From contig QCRB01000003.1 of the NCBI GenBank assembly GCA_003209425.1, positions 1 through 64,000 of the forward strand: 64,000 nucleotides of DNA, written 5' to 3'. A program made the translations under genes and the position numbers. The notes beneath the pieces were generated by a model. That model was not told the DNA's origin and searched no databases. It saw only the letters and a program-made list of their open reading frames with translations. Below, in pieces: positions 17,718 to 25,979 of the stretch. Source of the DNA: Prochlorococcus sp. AG-459-E08 (GTDB lineage: Bacteria; Cyanobacteriota; Cyanobacteriia; PCC-6307; Cyanobiaceae). Within the stretch, counting starts at the first letter, position 1. Each line of letters starts with the position of its first letter.

Positions 17718-18938
17718 ATGGAATATATGGCAAGTAATTTAAAGCTACAAAAACAATTAATTTCTTCTAAAAATATCTTATTAATTCAAGACATTGACGG
17801 AGTTTGTATCCCTTTAGTTAAGGATCCAATGACTAGAGAGTTAGAATCAAAATATATTTATGCAGTAAAAGAATTTGCCGAGGAATTCTTTGTGTTAACA
17901 TGCGGTGAACATGAAGGTCCAAGAGGAGTTAACAGAATCATAGAAAGGAGTTTAGGGAGCACTACTGAACCTAAAAACAAGGAGCTATATTTAAGAGGTT
18001 TAGCTGCCTGTGGAGTAGAGTATCAAGATAACAACGGCGAAATAAGTTTTGAAGGAGTCTCAGAAAAAGAACTAAATTTTTTATCAAAAGTACCCAGTTT
18101 AATAAGACCAAAATTTAATTTCATAGTTAAAAATATTTTTCCTGAACTTAGCCAAGAAGATATCAATTTTCACGCAGTAAAATCAATATGTGAAACACGC
18201 TTCTCGCCTACGATTAATTTTAATAGTCTATTTGATTTAGTACAAAAAGATTCTGATAAAAGAAAGCTTATTCAAATTAGTTTTGAAAAGATGATGAATG
18301 AAATCATTTTAAAAGCTGAATCCGAAGGCCTCAAAAACTCATTTTTCCTTCATATTTCACCAAATTTAGGTAATAAAAATGGTAGAGAAATAATTATACT
18401 CTCTTCTAAAGATGATATTGGATCAACAGACATACAATTACTTATCAAAGGAGCCGTTAAAGATTCTGGAGTTTTATTCCTTTTAAATAAATTTATTGAG
18501 ATTAAAACTGGCAGAGCTCCTTTTGGAACTAATTTTAATTTTAGAAATTCGCCAAAATCTCTCAGAGAAAAGATTGATTTATGCAAAAGATCTATTCAAA
18601 TAGATGACATGCCTTTAATAGTGGGAGTTGGAGACACAGTAACATCAAAAAAAAATAATGATGAGGAAAGTTATTTAAGAGGAGGTAGTGATAGGTCTTT
18701 TCTAGAATTTATACAAATATTAGGTAATGAATTTGGTATTAATAATAAAATCATTTTTGTGGATAGTAGTTCTGGTGAAGTTGAGAGACCTTCTACAAAA
18801 AAAACTGGTTTAATAGGAATTAGTGATATTTATGACAACTTAAAGTTTGATACAGTTTTTAAAAATGGTCCCAAAGAATATATAAGTTGGTTCATTGAAC
18901 TTGCTAATAAGAGATCAAACTTTAAAAAAAATAGTTGA
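17718..18938 (+). CDS. stpA: glucosylglycerol-3-phosphate phosphatase StpA
   Basis: Recognised as StpA, which removes phosphate from glucosylglycerol phosphate to give the compatible solute glucosylglycerol. The 406 residues begin with the HAD nucleophile motif QDIDGVC (Asp25, Asp27) and later have an acidic GVGDTVTSK segment typical of HAD motif IV. The segment FFVLTCGEHEGPRGVNRIIE is characteristic of this family. A second ATG three codons in could be the true start. The partner synthase ggpS is not in this window. arsS follows 39 bases downstream on the same strand. Confidence 0.8.
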   Translation: MEYMASNLKLQKQLISSKNILLIQDIDGVCIPLVKDPMTRELESKYIYAVKEFAEEFFVLTCGEHEGPRGVNRIIERSLGSTTEPKNKELYLRGLAACGVEYQDNNGEISFEGVSEKELNFLSKVPSLIRPKFNFIVKNIFPELSQEDINFHAVKSICETRFSPTINFNSLFDLVQKDSDKRKLIQISFEKMMNEIILKAESEGLKNSFFLHISPNLGNKNGREIIILSSKDDIGSTDIQLLIKGAVKDSGVLFLLNKFIEIKTGRAPFGTNFNFRNSPKSLREKIDLCKRSIQIDDMPLIVGVGDTVTSKKNNDEESYLRGGSDRSFLEFIQILGNEFGINNKIIFVDSSSGEVERPSTKKTGLIGISDIYDNLKFDTVFKNGPKEYISWFIELANKRSNFKKNS

Positions 18939-18977
18939 GTTTTTAATTTTCGAAAAAAAAATTTATAAATTATATAT

Positions 18978-19910
18978 ATGAAAGAAAAATTCCCCTCAAT
19001 ATATAAAAAATCTATAGAAACATTGCAAATTAATATAGGTTATAAATGCAACCAAGCTTGTAAGCATTGTCATGTCAATTCAAGTCCCCTAAGGACTGAA
19101 AAGATGTCAAATGAAATCATATCTCTTATTCCAAAAATAATTGAAAAATACAAAATCAAGACTTTAGATATTACTGGTGGTGCGCCAGAACTTCACCCAG
19201 AGTTTAAAAACCTTATAAATAGTTTGAGTACAAAACAAGTTGATATTATTGACAGGTGTAATTTGACAATTTTTTTTGAAGAAGGTTATGAAGATCTTCC
19301 TCAATTTCTTGCAAAGAATAAAGTGATAGTTACGGCTTCGCTACCATGTTACGAAAAAAATAATGTTGAGATTCAAAGGGGTCTTGGGGTTTTTGAAAAA
19401 AGTATTAATGCCATAAAAATTCTTAATAATTTAGGATATGGAAAGAAAGAAAATGGATTACAATTAAATCTTGTTTATAATCCTGTAAGCCCAATTCTTC
19501 CTCCTTCTCAGGAAATATTGGAGAAGGATTATAAAAAAATACTATTTGAAAAATATAATATCGTTTTTAATAAGTTATACACAATAACTAATATGCCAAT
19601 AAATAGGTATGAAGAATCTCTTAGAAGAGAAGGAAAACTAAATACTTATTACAAATTACTAAAAGAAAATTTTAATGAAAAAAACTTAGAAAATCTTATG
19701 TGTAAAAAGACAATTAGCGTAAATTGGCTAGGAGAAATTTATGATTGTGACTTTAACCAACAGATTAATTTCCGAGAGAATAAAGGACCAAAGACACTTT
19801 TTGATCTGTTGGATGAATCATTTACTTTTGACTATGAGGTAGCTGTAAAAGAACATTGTTTTGCTTGCACTGCAGGTGCAGGGTCAAGTTGTGGAGGGAC
19901 TTTAAGTTAA
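18978..19910 (+). CDS. arsS: radical SAM protein, ArsS family
   Basis: Radical SAM enzyme of 310 residues with the 4Fe-4S motif CNQACKHC (Cys24, Cys28, Cys31). The order that follows, DITGGAPELHPEF, then IDRCNLTI, then TASLPCYEKNNVE, QRGLGVFEKSI and QLNLVYNPV, matches the ArsS family linked to arsenosugar biosynthesis. The C-terminal domain holds further Cys (GEIYDCDFNQ, then HCFACTAGAGSSCGG), probably auxiliary cluster ligands. In other bacteria arsS accompanies arsM; no arsM is visible here. It follows stpA and is convergent with the Fur-family gene 6 bases away. Confidence 0.85.
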   Translation: MKEKFPSIYKKSIETLQINIGYKCNQACKHCHVNSSPLRTEKMSNEIISLIPKIIEKYKIKTLDITGGAPELHPEFKNLINSLSTKQVDIIDRCNLTIFFEEGYEDLPQFLAKNKVIVTASLPCYEKNNVEIQRGLGVFEKSINAIKILNNLGYGKKENGLQLNLVYNPVSPILPPSQEILEKDYKKILFEKYNIVFNKLYTITNMPINRYEESLRREGKLNTYYKLLKENFNEKNLENLMCKKTISVNWLGEIYDCDFNQQINFRENKGPKTLFDLLDESFTFDYEVAVKEHCFACTAGAGSSCGGTLS

Positions 19911-19916
19911 AACCTA

Positions 19917-20369
19917 CTACATGCAATTAGGACAAATAGCTCTTACATTTAAAGAGGATTCAATTAGTTTAAAACCATTAACTTTTGCTGCAACTTTTCC
20001 TGCTTCTAAAACTTCTTCATTTTCGAATTCTTCTGTTCTTCCACACCTAATACAAATCAAATGATGATGGTCCGGTGTGTCGTTACTAAGCAATTCATAT
20101 CTGTGTCCACCCTCACTGAGTTCTAATTCATGAAGCAAACCCATTTGTACTAAAAGTCTTAAAGTTCTATAAATTGTTGCTAGTGAAACTTTGGAGCTTG
20201 TTTTAACTAACTTTTCATGAACCTCTTCAGCACTAAGATGCTTTCCAGAGCCAATATTTTCAAATAAATTAAGAACCTTTAGCCTCTGAGGAGTTAACCT
20301 CTTCCCATCTTTATGTAAACCATCGCCAAGAGGTGATGTAATGACATTGTATTGCGAGGATAATGACAA
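19917..20369 (-). CDS. Fur family transcriptional regulator
   Basis: Metal- or peroxide-responsive repressor. The DNA-binding winged helix is clear (KRLTPQRLKVLNLFE, then LSAEEVHEKL, then SLATIYRTLRLLVQMGLL). The dimerisation domain has metal-site residues HHHLICIRCGRTEEF and a C-terminal CPNC, giving two CxxC zinc pairs. Fur, Zur and PerR cannot be separated by eye. The open frame extends back to an ATG at 20525, but that would overlap the divergent gene and add an atypical extension. I chose the only standard start codon nearer the domain, TTG at 20369, giving 150 residues. The start is uncertain. Confidence 0.85.
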   Translation of the reverse strand: MSLSSQYNVITSPLGDGLHKDGKRLTPQRLKVLNLFENIGSGKHLSAEEVHEKLVKTSSKVSLATIYRTLRLLVQMGLLHELELSEGGHRYELLSNDTPDHHHLICIRCGRTEEFENEEVLEAGKVAAKVNGFKLIESSLNVRAICPNCM

Positions 20370-20383
20370 ATTTAACCCATGGC

Positions 20384-20398
20384 TATTCTCAATAATAA
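20384..20398. promoter_or_regulatory. candidate Fur-type box
   Basis: TATTCTCAATAATAA lies 15 bases upstream of the proposed TTG start of the Fur-family gene, in the spacer shared with the divergent hydrolase. It resembles the AT-rich FurA-binding consensus reported in Anabaena, which centres on ATTCTCAATAA. A partial inverted partner (ATGAGAG) lies about 13 bases away. Autoregulation is inferred. Confidence 0.3.
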
Positions 20399-20488
20399 CC
20401 CTAAATGAGAGTAAAACAACTTTTTGATTTAAAATGTTTACTAAAGTTCTCCAAAATATTATGTTAAATGTATCCTTATATTTAAATA

Positions 20489-21055
20489 ATGAATGATCAA
20501 GAAATCTCTTCAGATAAACTATCATCCAAAGTTAACGCATTGTTAATTATTGATGTTCAGGAAAAAATAATAAGACCAATTTTTAATAAGGATTCAATAA
20601 TCAAAAACATCAAAAAGTTGATAGATGCTTACCAAATTTTAGAAGAAAACATATTTATATCTGAACAGAACCCACTCAAATTGGGGGTAACGATACCTGA
20701 ATTATTACCCATAGCAGGATTTAGAAAAATTGAAAAAATGGAATTCAGCTTAGCTAAATTAGAAGAATTTTCAAAAGAACTTAAAAATAAGAAAATTACT
20801 AATTTAATAGTTTGTGGAATCGAAACGCATATTTGTATTCAACAAACAGTCTTAGATTGTTTACAAAAAGGATTAGAAGTTATTCCCATATCAGATGCCA
20901 TGGGAAGTCGAAATATGGTAGATCATGAAATAGCATTACAGAGGATGACTCAGAGTGGGGCGATCCTAACAACAACTGAATCAATAATTTTTGAATTATG
21001 CAAAACTGCGGATAGAAAAGAATTTAAAGAAATTAGAAATATAATAATGAGTTAA
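20489..21055 (+). CDS. isochorismatase/nicotinamidase-like cysteine hydrolase
   Basis: Cysteine hydrolase of 188 residues in the isochorismatase superfamily. The catalytic triad is visible: Asp22 in LLIIDVQEK, Lys83 in IEKMEFSL, and Cys116 in CGIETHICIQQT, which also carries the oxyanion-loop sequence of the family. The spacing and ISDAMGSRN motif resemble the YcaC-type subgroup, whose natural substrates are unknown, rather than true nicotinamidase with its DxHxxxH metal site. Divergent from the Fur-family gene; its promoter may be shared with the candidate Fur box. Confidence 0.82.
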   Translation: MNDQEISSDKLSSKVNALLIIDVQEKIIRPIFNKDSIIKNIKKLIDAYQILEENIFISEQNPLKLGVTIPELLPIAGFRKIEKMEFSLAKLEEFSKELKNKKITNLIVCGIETHICIQQTVLDCLQKGLEVIPISDAMGSRNMVDHEIALQRMTQSGAILTTTESIIFELCKTADRKEFKEIRNIIMS

Positions 21056-21133
21056 AGACTAATTAAGACTGGCTTGTTGTTGAGAGATAATTTAAAATTT
21101 TATTAGAGATAAATTTTTAGGGTTTATTTGAAT

Positions 21134-22165
21134 ATGAAATTAGTTACTGAAAACTTCCTTCTGGCAATATCTATTTTTTTTATTGGAACTTTATTGTCAA
21201 TAATAATTTCTAAACTCTCAAAAATATTTTTTAAAAAGATCTCCAAAAGAACAAAAACAAATTTCGATGATTTTATTTTTGAGGTGATCTCTGGAATTAT
21301 AAAACCTATAGGTTTTCTCCTCTCATTTTATTTTTCTATTGACTATTTTTTTACTGATGAAATAACTTTTATCTCTGTCTTATTAAATATTCTGAAATTA
21401 TTTATATTAATAATTATCATAAAAGCTCTCAACAAAGTTTTAATAAGATCTTTAACAGAATCGATATCTAAAATTAATGATTCCTCAATTAGTTCAATGG
21501 TATCTTCACTGACTCCATTGATAAAGGCATTAACATGGACTATTGGCTCAATATTTTTCTTACAAAATATAGGTGTTCAGATGACTGCTATTTGGGCTTT
21601 ACTAAGTGCCGGGGGTATTGGAGCAGGATTAGCTTTGAAAGATCCAGTTCAGGAGTTTTTTGAATATATAACAATTTTGCTTGATAAACCTTTTCAAAAA
21701 GGTGAGTTTATAAAATCTGATGGAGTCCTTGGAATGGTTGAGAGAGTGGGAGTAAGATCCTCAAGGATAAGAAGTATTAATGGAGAAGTAATAGTAATGA
21801 GCAACAGCGCCCTAACAAATGGAATAATTTCAAATTACGCACAAATGGAAAAAAGGAGGTTAGTGCATAAATTGGGAGTTGTTTATGAAACCTCTCCAAA
21901 ACTAATGAAATTGATTCCAATAATAATTAAAAAAATAGTTGAAGAGACAAAAGATGCCTCTTTTGATAGATGTCATTTCACAGATTTCGGCGACTTCAGT
22001 CTTAATTTCGAACTTGTTTATTACATCCCAACAAATAATTATTTGGCTGCAATGGAAGCTCAACAATCTATAAATTTAAGAATTATTGAGGAATTTGCAG
22101 TTAATAATATAGAGTTTGCATTCCCAACACAAACCTTAAATATTGAAAATAACAAAGCCAAATGA
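21134..22165 (+). CDS. small-conductance mechanosensitive channel, MscS family
   Basis: Opens under membrane tension to release solutes during osmotic downshock. The 343 residues have about four N-terminal membrane segments, then the pore helix and MscS motif GIGAGLALKDPVQEFFEYI (about 161-179), the beta domain (GEFIKSDGVLGMVERVGVRSSRIR, then EVIVMSNSAL), and a C-terminal alpha/beta domain. The ATG at 21134 is preferred over a TTG two codons upstream. Its last 30 bases overlap the 3' end of the POR-like gene on the other strand. Confidence 0.88.
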   Translation: MKLVTENFLLAISIFFIGTLLSIIISKLSKIFFKKISKRTKTNFDDFIFEVISGIIKPIGFLLSFYFSIDYFFTDEITFISVLLNILKLFILIIIIKALNKVLIRSLTESISKINDSSISSMVSSLTPLIKALTWTIGSIFFLQNIGVQMTAIWALLSAGGIGAGLALKDPVQEFFEYITILLDKPFQKGEFIKSDGVLGMVERVGVRSSRIRSINGEVIVMSNSALTNGIISNYAQMEKRRLVHKLGVVYETSPKLMKLIPIIIKKIVEETKDASFDRCHFTDFGDFSLNFELVYYIPTNNYLAAMEAQQSINLRIIEEFAVNNIEFAFPTQTLNIENNKAK

Positions 22166-23137
22166 TTTACAAATCTCTTCACTTAAAATCCAGAGTTTTG
22201 AAGCCAACTCAGAATTATTTGCCTCATCACTAACCTTACTCTCAACTAATTTATGTTTTTTAAACGATATAAGTTTATTACTTAAATGAACGTAACCAAT
22301 ATTATTAAAATTTGAATCAAAAACAATTTCAGATAGAATCTTACCAGCATTTTCTACACTTTCAGAAATTCCTAAAATATTTTTTGCAACTTTAGAAAAA
22401 ATAAAATATCCAGAGAGATTAAAACCTTTGCTGTATCTAAAGAAACCTGAATCATCATTTGGTATTACGAGGCCAGGAGCCCAAGTAATTACAGAAATTT
22501 TACTAGAGGATATTTTTAATTTTTTTACAAGTTCTTTAGCAAACAAAATATTACATAACTTACTATTTTTATAGGATTCATCAGCATTAAAATTTAAAAA
22601 TTTACCAGCAACTTTCTTTCTAAAATCAATTAGGTTATTAAGCCCTGCTTTCTTTCCTATATTTCCACCTGAGCTTTTAGGATCGTGAACATCTGATGAT
22701 GTAATAATGATTCTTGATTCTTCATTATCTCTCACAAAATCTTTTAACATGTTAACCAAGTAAAAATGTGCAAGATGATTAACCGCAAAAGTTAGCTCTA
22801 TGCCTTGTTTTGATACTTTAGGGTAAAAAGAACCTGTATATTGCAATCCTGCATTTAAAACAATCACATCTAAAAAAATCTTTTTACGATCAAAATAAAC
22901 CCTAATTTTTTCAATATTCTCTAAATCTGAAAGATCACAATTTTCAATAATATTTAAAAATTTACTAAGGTAATTTTTATCAAAATATTTCTCAATTGTT
23001 TTGCGAAATTGATTCTTTCTAAATTCGTTTTTTATAACAACATATAAATTATTTTTCGTCTTTAGTAAATTAATAATGGCAAAAAACCCTATTCCTGAAT
23101 TACCTCCAGTTATTAAAATATTTTTATTTTTAATCAT
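22136..23137 (-). CDS. POR-like short-chain dehydrogenase
   Basis: SDR of 333 residues most like light-dependent protochlorophyllide oxidoreductase. NADPH loop TGGNSGIG at 10-17, NAG at 95-97, SS before DVHDPKS (147-154), and catalytic Tyr189/Lys193 in YKNSKLCN, where POR has YKDSKVCN. The C-terminal ASKLWILSEEI also mirrors POR. However, the Cys after the PG turn that contacts protochlorophyllide in POR is Leu223 here (APGLV). It therefore looks like a divergent paralogue whose substrate may differ. It stands alone, overlapping the mscS 3' end by 30 bases. Confidence 0.8.
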   Translation of the reverse strand: MIKNKNILITGGNSGIGFFAIINLLKTKNNLYVVIKNEFRKNQFRKTIEKYFDKNYLSKFLNIIENCDLSDLENIEKIRVYFDRKKIFLDVIVLNAGLQYTGSFYPKVSKQGIELTFAVNHLAHFYLVNMLKDFVRDNEESRIIITSSDVHDPKSSGGNIGKKAGLNNLIDFRKKVAGKFLNFNADESYKNSKLCNILFAKELVKKLKISSSKISVITWAPGLVIPNDDSGFFRYSKGFNLSGYFIFSKVAKNILGISESVENAGKILSEIVFDSNFNNIGYVHLSNKLISFKKHKLVESKVSDEANNSELASKLWILSEEICKSFGFVIFNI

Positions 23138-23362
23138 TTAAATTTCTCTATATTTTTTTATAATAAAAAAAAATATGTTAGTTTTTTTATTTTGTAATCT
23201 TATAAATTATTGTTAAAACACTGAAAACTTAGTCACTAGTAATTGAGTAATTTGATTATTATAAATCTACTCTCATTACAAGTATTGGATGAAATATACA
23301 AAACAAATAGTAGAAATAATACTTTGTTACCTAAATTTCTTTAATTATAAGATTTATATTTA

Positions 23363-24646
23363 ATGTCAAAAGAAAGCATGCCAGATGTTCTTGTTTTGGG
23401 TGCAGGGCCTGCAGGCATGGCAATTGCATCAGCTTTAGGAAAGGAAAAATTAGATGTTGAAGTTCTTTCTCCAAATGGACCAGATGAACCTTGGCCAAAC
23501 ACTTATGGTATTTGGGGGGAAGAAGTTGATCAACTTGGGCTTCAGGATTTACTTGAATATAGATGGAAGAATACTGTAAGTTTTTTTGGGCATGGTGCTT
23601 TAGAAGAACAGGACGACGAGAACAAAGCCACAGAGCATTCTCTAGATTATGGACTATTTGATAAGAAGAAACTCCACAATTTTTGGTTTAATGAATGCAA
23701 TAAGTCTTTTATTAAGTGGCATCAAGGCTTTGCAAACAAAATAAATTATGAAAAATATAAAAGTACAGTAACTACAAAAGATGGCAATACTTACTCTGCA
23801 AGATTAGTAGTAGATGCAACAGGATATGATCCAGTTTTTCTTAAATTAAAATCTTGTGGTCCTTTAGCAGTACAAACTTGTTATGGAATAGTGGGTAATT
23901 TTAGTAAACCTCCTCTGAAAAAAGGACAGTTTGTATTAATGGATTATAGAAATGACCATCTTAATGAAGAGCAAAGAAAAGAACCGCCTACTTTTCTATA
24001 TGCAATGGATATGGGAAATGGGAAATATTTTCTTGAGGAAACATCTCTTGGTTTAGTAAATCCTCTAACAATGGAAAATTTAAAAGAGAGACTTGAGAAG
24101 AGGTTATCTTATAGAAATATATCTATTACAAGCATGCAACACGAAGAGCTTGGTTTGTTTCTTCCAATGAATATGCCAATACCAGATTTCAAACAACAAA
24201 TACTTGGATATGGTGGTGCTGCTTCAATGGTACATCCTGCATCCGGATACTTAATTGGTAATGTTTTAAGAAGAGCTCCACTTGTAGCAAAAGCTATAGC
24301 AGAAGGAATTAAAAACAAAAATCTTAGTACATATCATATTGCAAGAAAAGGTTGGGAAGCTTTATGGTCAAAAGAATTAATCAGAAAGAAATCACTTTAC
24401 CAATTTGGATTAGAAAAACTCATGAGGTTTGACGAAAAACTATTGAGAGAATTTTTTGGCAGTTTCTTCCAACTACCTAAAAATCAATGGTATGGTTTTC
24501 TAACTGATACTCTCTCCTTAAGGGAGATTGTATATGCGATGTGCATAATGTTTATAAAGGCTCCATGGAGTGTAAAGAAAGGTCTGATGATTATGCATGG
24601 AAGAGAGTTTAAAATGTTGCTTAGGATAATTTTTCCAAATATATAA
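23363..24646 (+). CDS. crtL-e: lycopene cyclase, epsilon type
   Basis: Flavoprotein that forms the rings of carotenes. The 427 residues start with the dinucleotide fold VLGAGPAGMAIASAL (GAGPAG at 13-18), then PWPNTYGIWGEEVDQLGL, LVVDATGYDP and the cyclase motif MVHPASGYLIGNVLRRAP. The LGLQDLLEYRWKNTV segment resembles plant epsilon-cyclase more than beta-cyclase, so I assign crtL-e; Prochlorococcus uses such an enzyme to make alpha-carotene. The epsilon/beta distinction is my reading. An SDR gene follows 12 bases later, presumably co-transcribed. Confidence 0.83.
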   Translation: MSKESMPDVLVLGAGPAGMAIASALGKEKLDVEVLSPNGPDEPWPNTYGIWGEEVDQLGLQDLLEYRWKNTVSFFGHGALEEQDDENKATEHSLDYGLFDKKKLHNFWFNECNKSFIKWHQGFANKINYEKYKSTVTTKDGNTYSARLVVDATGYDPVFLKLKSCGPLAVQTCYGIVGNFSKPPLKKGQFVLMDYRNDHLNEEQRKEPPTFLYAMDMGNGKYFLEETSLGLVNPLTMENLKERLEKRLSYRNISITSMQHEELGLFLPMNMPIPDFKQQILGYGGAASMVHPASGYLIGNVLRRAPLVAKAIAEGIKNKNLSTYHIARKGWEALWSKELIRKKSLYQFGLEKLMRFDEKLLREFFGSFFQLPKNQWYGFLTDTLSLREIVYAMCIMFIKAPWSVKKGLMIMHGREFKMLLRIIFPNI

Positions 24647-24658
24647 TGTAGTTTCAAA

Positions 24659-25366
24659 ATGAGGACAATACTTATAAGCGGAGCTAGTAGAGGAATTGGA
24701 TTAAATATTGCTCACAAAGAATTAAAAGAAGGCAACAGAATTAGTGTTGGCATAAGAAATCTAGAATCATTAAAGGGAAGTGTTATTGATCCAAAAAAAT
24801 GGCAAGAAGGGAGAATTATAATTAACGAATATGATGCATTAGACAAAATATCAGCCGAAAATTGGATAAAAAATACCGTAGATGAATTTGGAGGATTTGA
24901 TTCAATAATAAATTGTTCTGGAGTATTATCGAAAGTTCCTTTTTTATTCAAAGATGGCGATGAAGAAGACATTTTAAATACACTTAATATCAACTTTTTG
25001 GCAATTTGGAATTTATGTAGGCTTTCTTGGGATCATCTATGCGCCTCAGGCAGAGGAAGAATTATTGTTTTAGTTTCAATGAGTGGGAAAAGATCTAAAG
25101 GGGATTTAGCAGCTTATTCTTCTTCAAAGTTTGCTTTGATGGGATTATGCCAAACAATGAAAAATAAAGGTTGGGATAAAAATATAAGGATTTCAGCAAT
25201 TTGCCCAAGTTGGGTTAATACTGAAATGGCCCAAAACATCTCTTCCCTAGACAAATCAAGCATGACACAGCCTGAAGATATTGCTGAAATATGCTCAACT
25301 ATTCTGAAGTTGCCTACCCAATCAGTACCATTTGAAATAGCCTTAAATTGCAATTATGAAATTTAA
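24659..25366 (+). CDS. short-chain dehydrogenase/reductase
   Basis: Classical SDR of 235 residues. Cofactor loop GASRGIG at 8-14, the NxSG variant (NCSG, 85-88) of the NAG motif, Ser140 and the catalytic YxxxK as Tyr153/Lys157 in YSSSKFALMG. The missing acidic residue after strand 2 (GIRN, an Arg) suggests NADPH. It lies 12 bases after the lycopene cyclase gene, so a role in carotenoid or related isoprenoid metabolism is possible, but the substrate is unknown. Its stop overlaps the end of the convergent GIY-YIG-like gene by 4 bases. Confidence 0.83.
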   Translation: MRTILISGASRGIGLNIAHKELKEGNRISVGIRNLESLKGSVIDPKKWQEGRIIINEYDALDKISAENWIKNTVDEFGGFDSIINCSGVLSKVPFLFKDGDEEDILNTLNINFLAIWNLCRLSWDHLCASGRGRIIVLVSMSGKRSKGDLAAYSSSKFALMGLCQTMKNKGWDKNIRISAICPSWVNTEMAQNISSLDKSSMTQPEDIAEICSTILKLPTQSVPFEIALNCNYEI

Positions 25367-25905
25367 CCTAATTTAAAAATTAAGTAAGCCATTGAGAGCA
25401 TTGCAATTGCAATAAATAAACCTTTTATTCGATTAGTTAACAGTGAAAAAAGAGATAAATCTTCAGAAAAGTATCCCCCAAAACTACCTGTAATAAATAA
25501 TACAACCATTGGAAGAGAGGCCATTCCAAAAGAATATGATATAGCTTTTACAAATCCAAAATTTAAATAATTAAAAATAAAGGAACTTAATGAAAACAAT
25601 AAAAAAGATGCAAATAGAGTAATGGAAACTTCAGCATCTAAAGTGTGAGGTAAGCTTCCCTTTAATTCAAATTGCTTTTTGCATTCTCTAATTTGTCTTT
25701 TAGAAAGCTTTAAATAACCTGTTTCAGGAATTCTTTCGGACTTATATTTTCTTAGTAATCTTGCTTCAAGAGTTTCTGGCTCCTTTGTCATAATTGATGT
25801 TAATAATTCATCTGGTTTTAATTTCTTAATTTTCTTTTCAAGATTATCCGTTTTCCCAATTCTATATAGGTCTCCCACTCTAATAAGGTAAACATATCCC
25901 GACAT
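25363..25905 (-). CDS. membrane protein with N-terminal GIY-YIG/T5orf172-like domain
   Basis: Protein of 180 residues in two parts. Residues 1-83 look like a GIY-YIG-superfamily domain of the T5orf172/MUG113 kind: GYVYLIRVGDLYRIGKTDNLEKKIKKL, then LEARLLRKYKSERI, then ETGYLKLSKRQI (segments at about 3-29, 46-59, 61-72). The second half has three or four hydrophobic helices (about 95-112, 115-140, 156-178). A GIY-YIG-type nuclease domain fixed to a membrane is unusual. The conserved nuclease Arg/Glu cannot be assigned confidently, so catalysis is uncertain. Divergent from the GST gene. Confidence 0.65.
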   Translation of the reverse strand: MSGYVYLIRVGDLYRIGKTDNLEKKIKKLKPDELLTSIMTKEPETLEARLLRKYKSERIPETGYLKLSKRQIRECKKQFELKGSLPHTLDAEVSITLFASFLLFSLSSFIFNYLNFGFVKAISYSFGMASLPMVVLFITGSFGGYFSEDLSLFSLLTNRIKGLFIAIAMLSMAYLIFKLG

Positions 25906-25979
25906 TTGCGTTGTAAAATTGATACTGTTCCTACTTAGATAATACTAAAAGAATCAGAGAAATTAAAAGTTTTTACAAA

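Noticed and set aside
20370..20525. Long N-terminal extension of the Fur-family protein starting at ATG 20525
   Set aside because: It would overlap the divergent hydrolase gene, add 52 atypical residues and put the candidate Fur box inside coding sequence.
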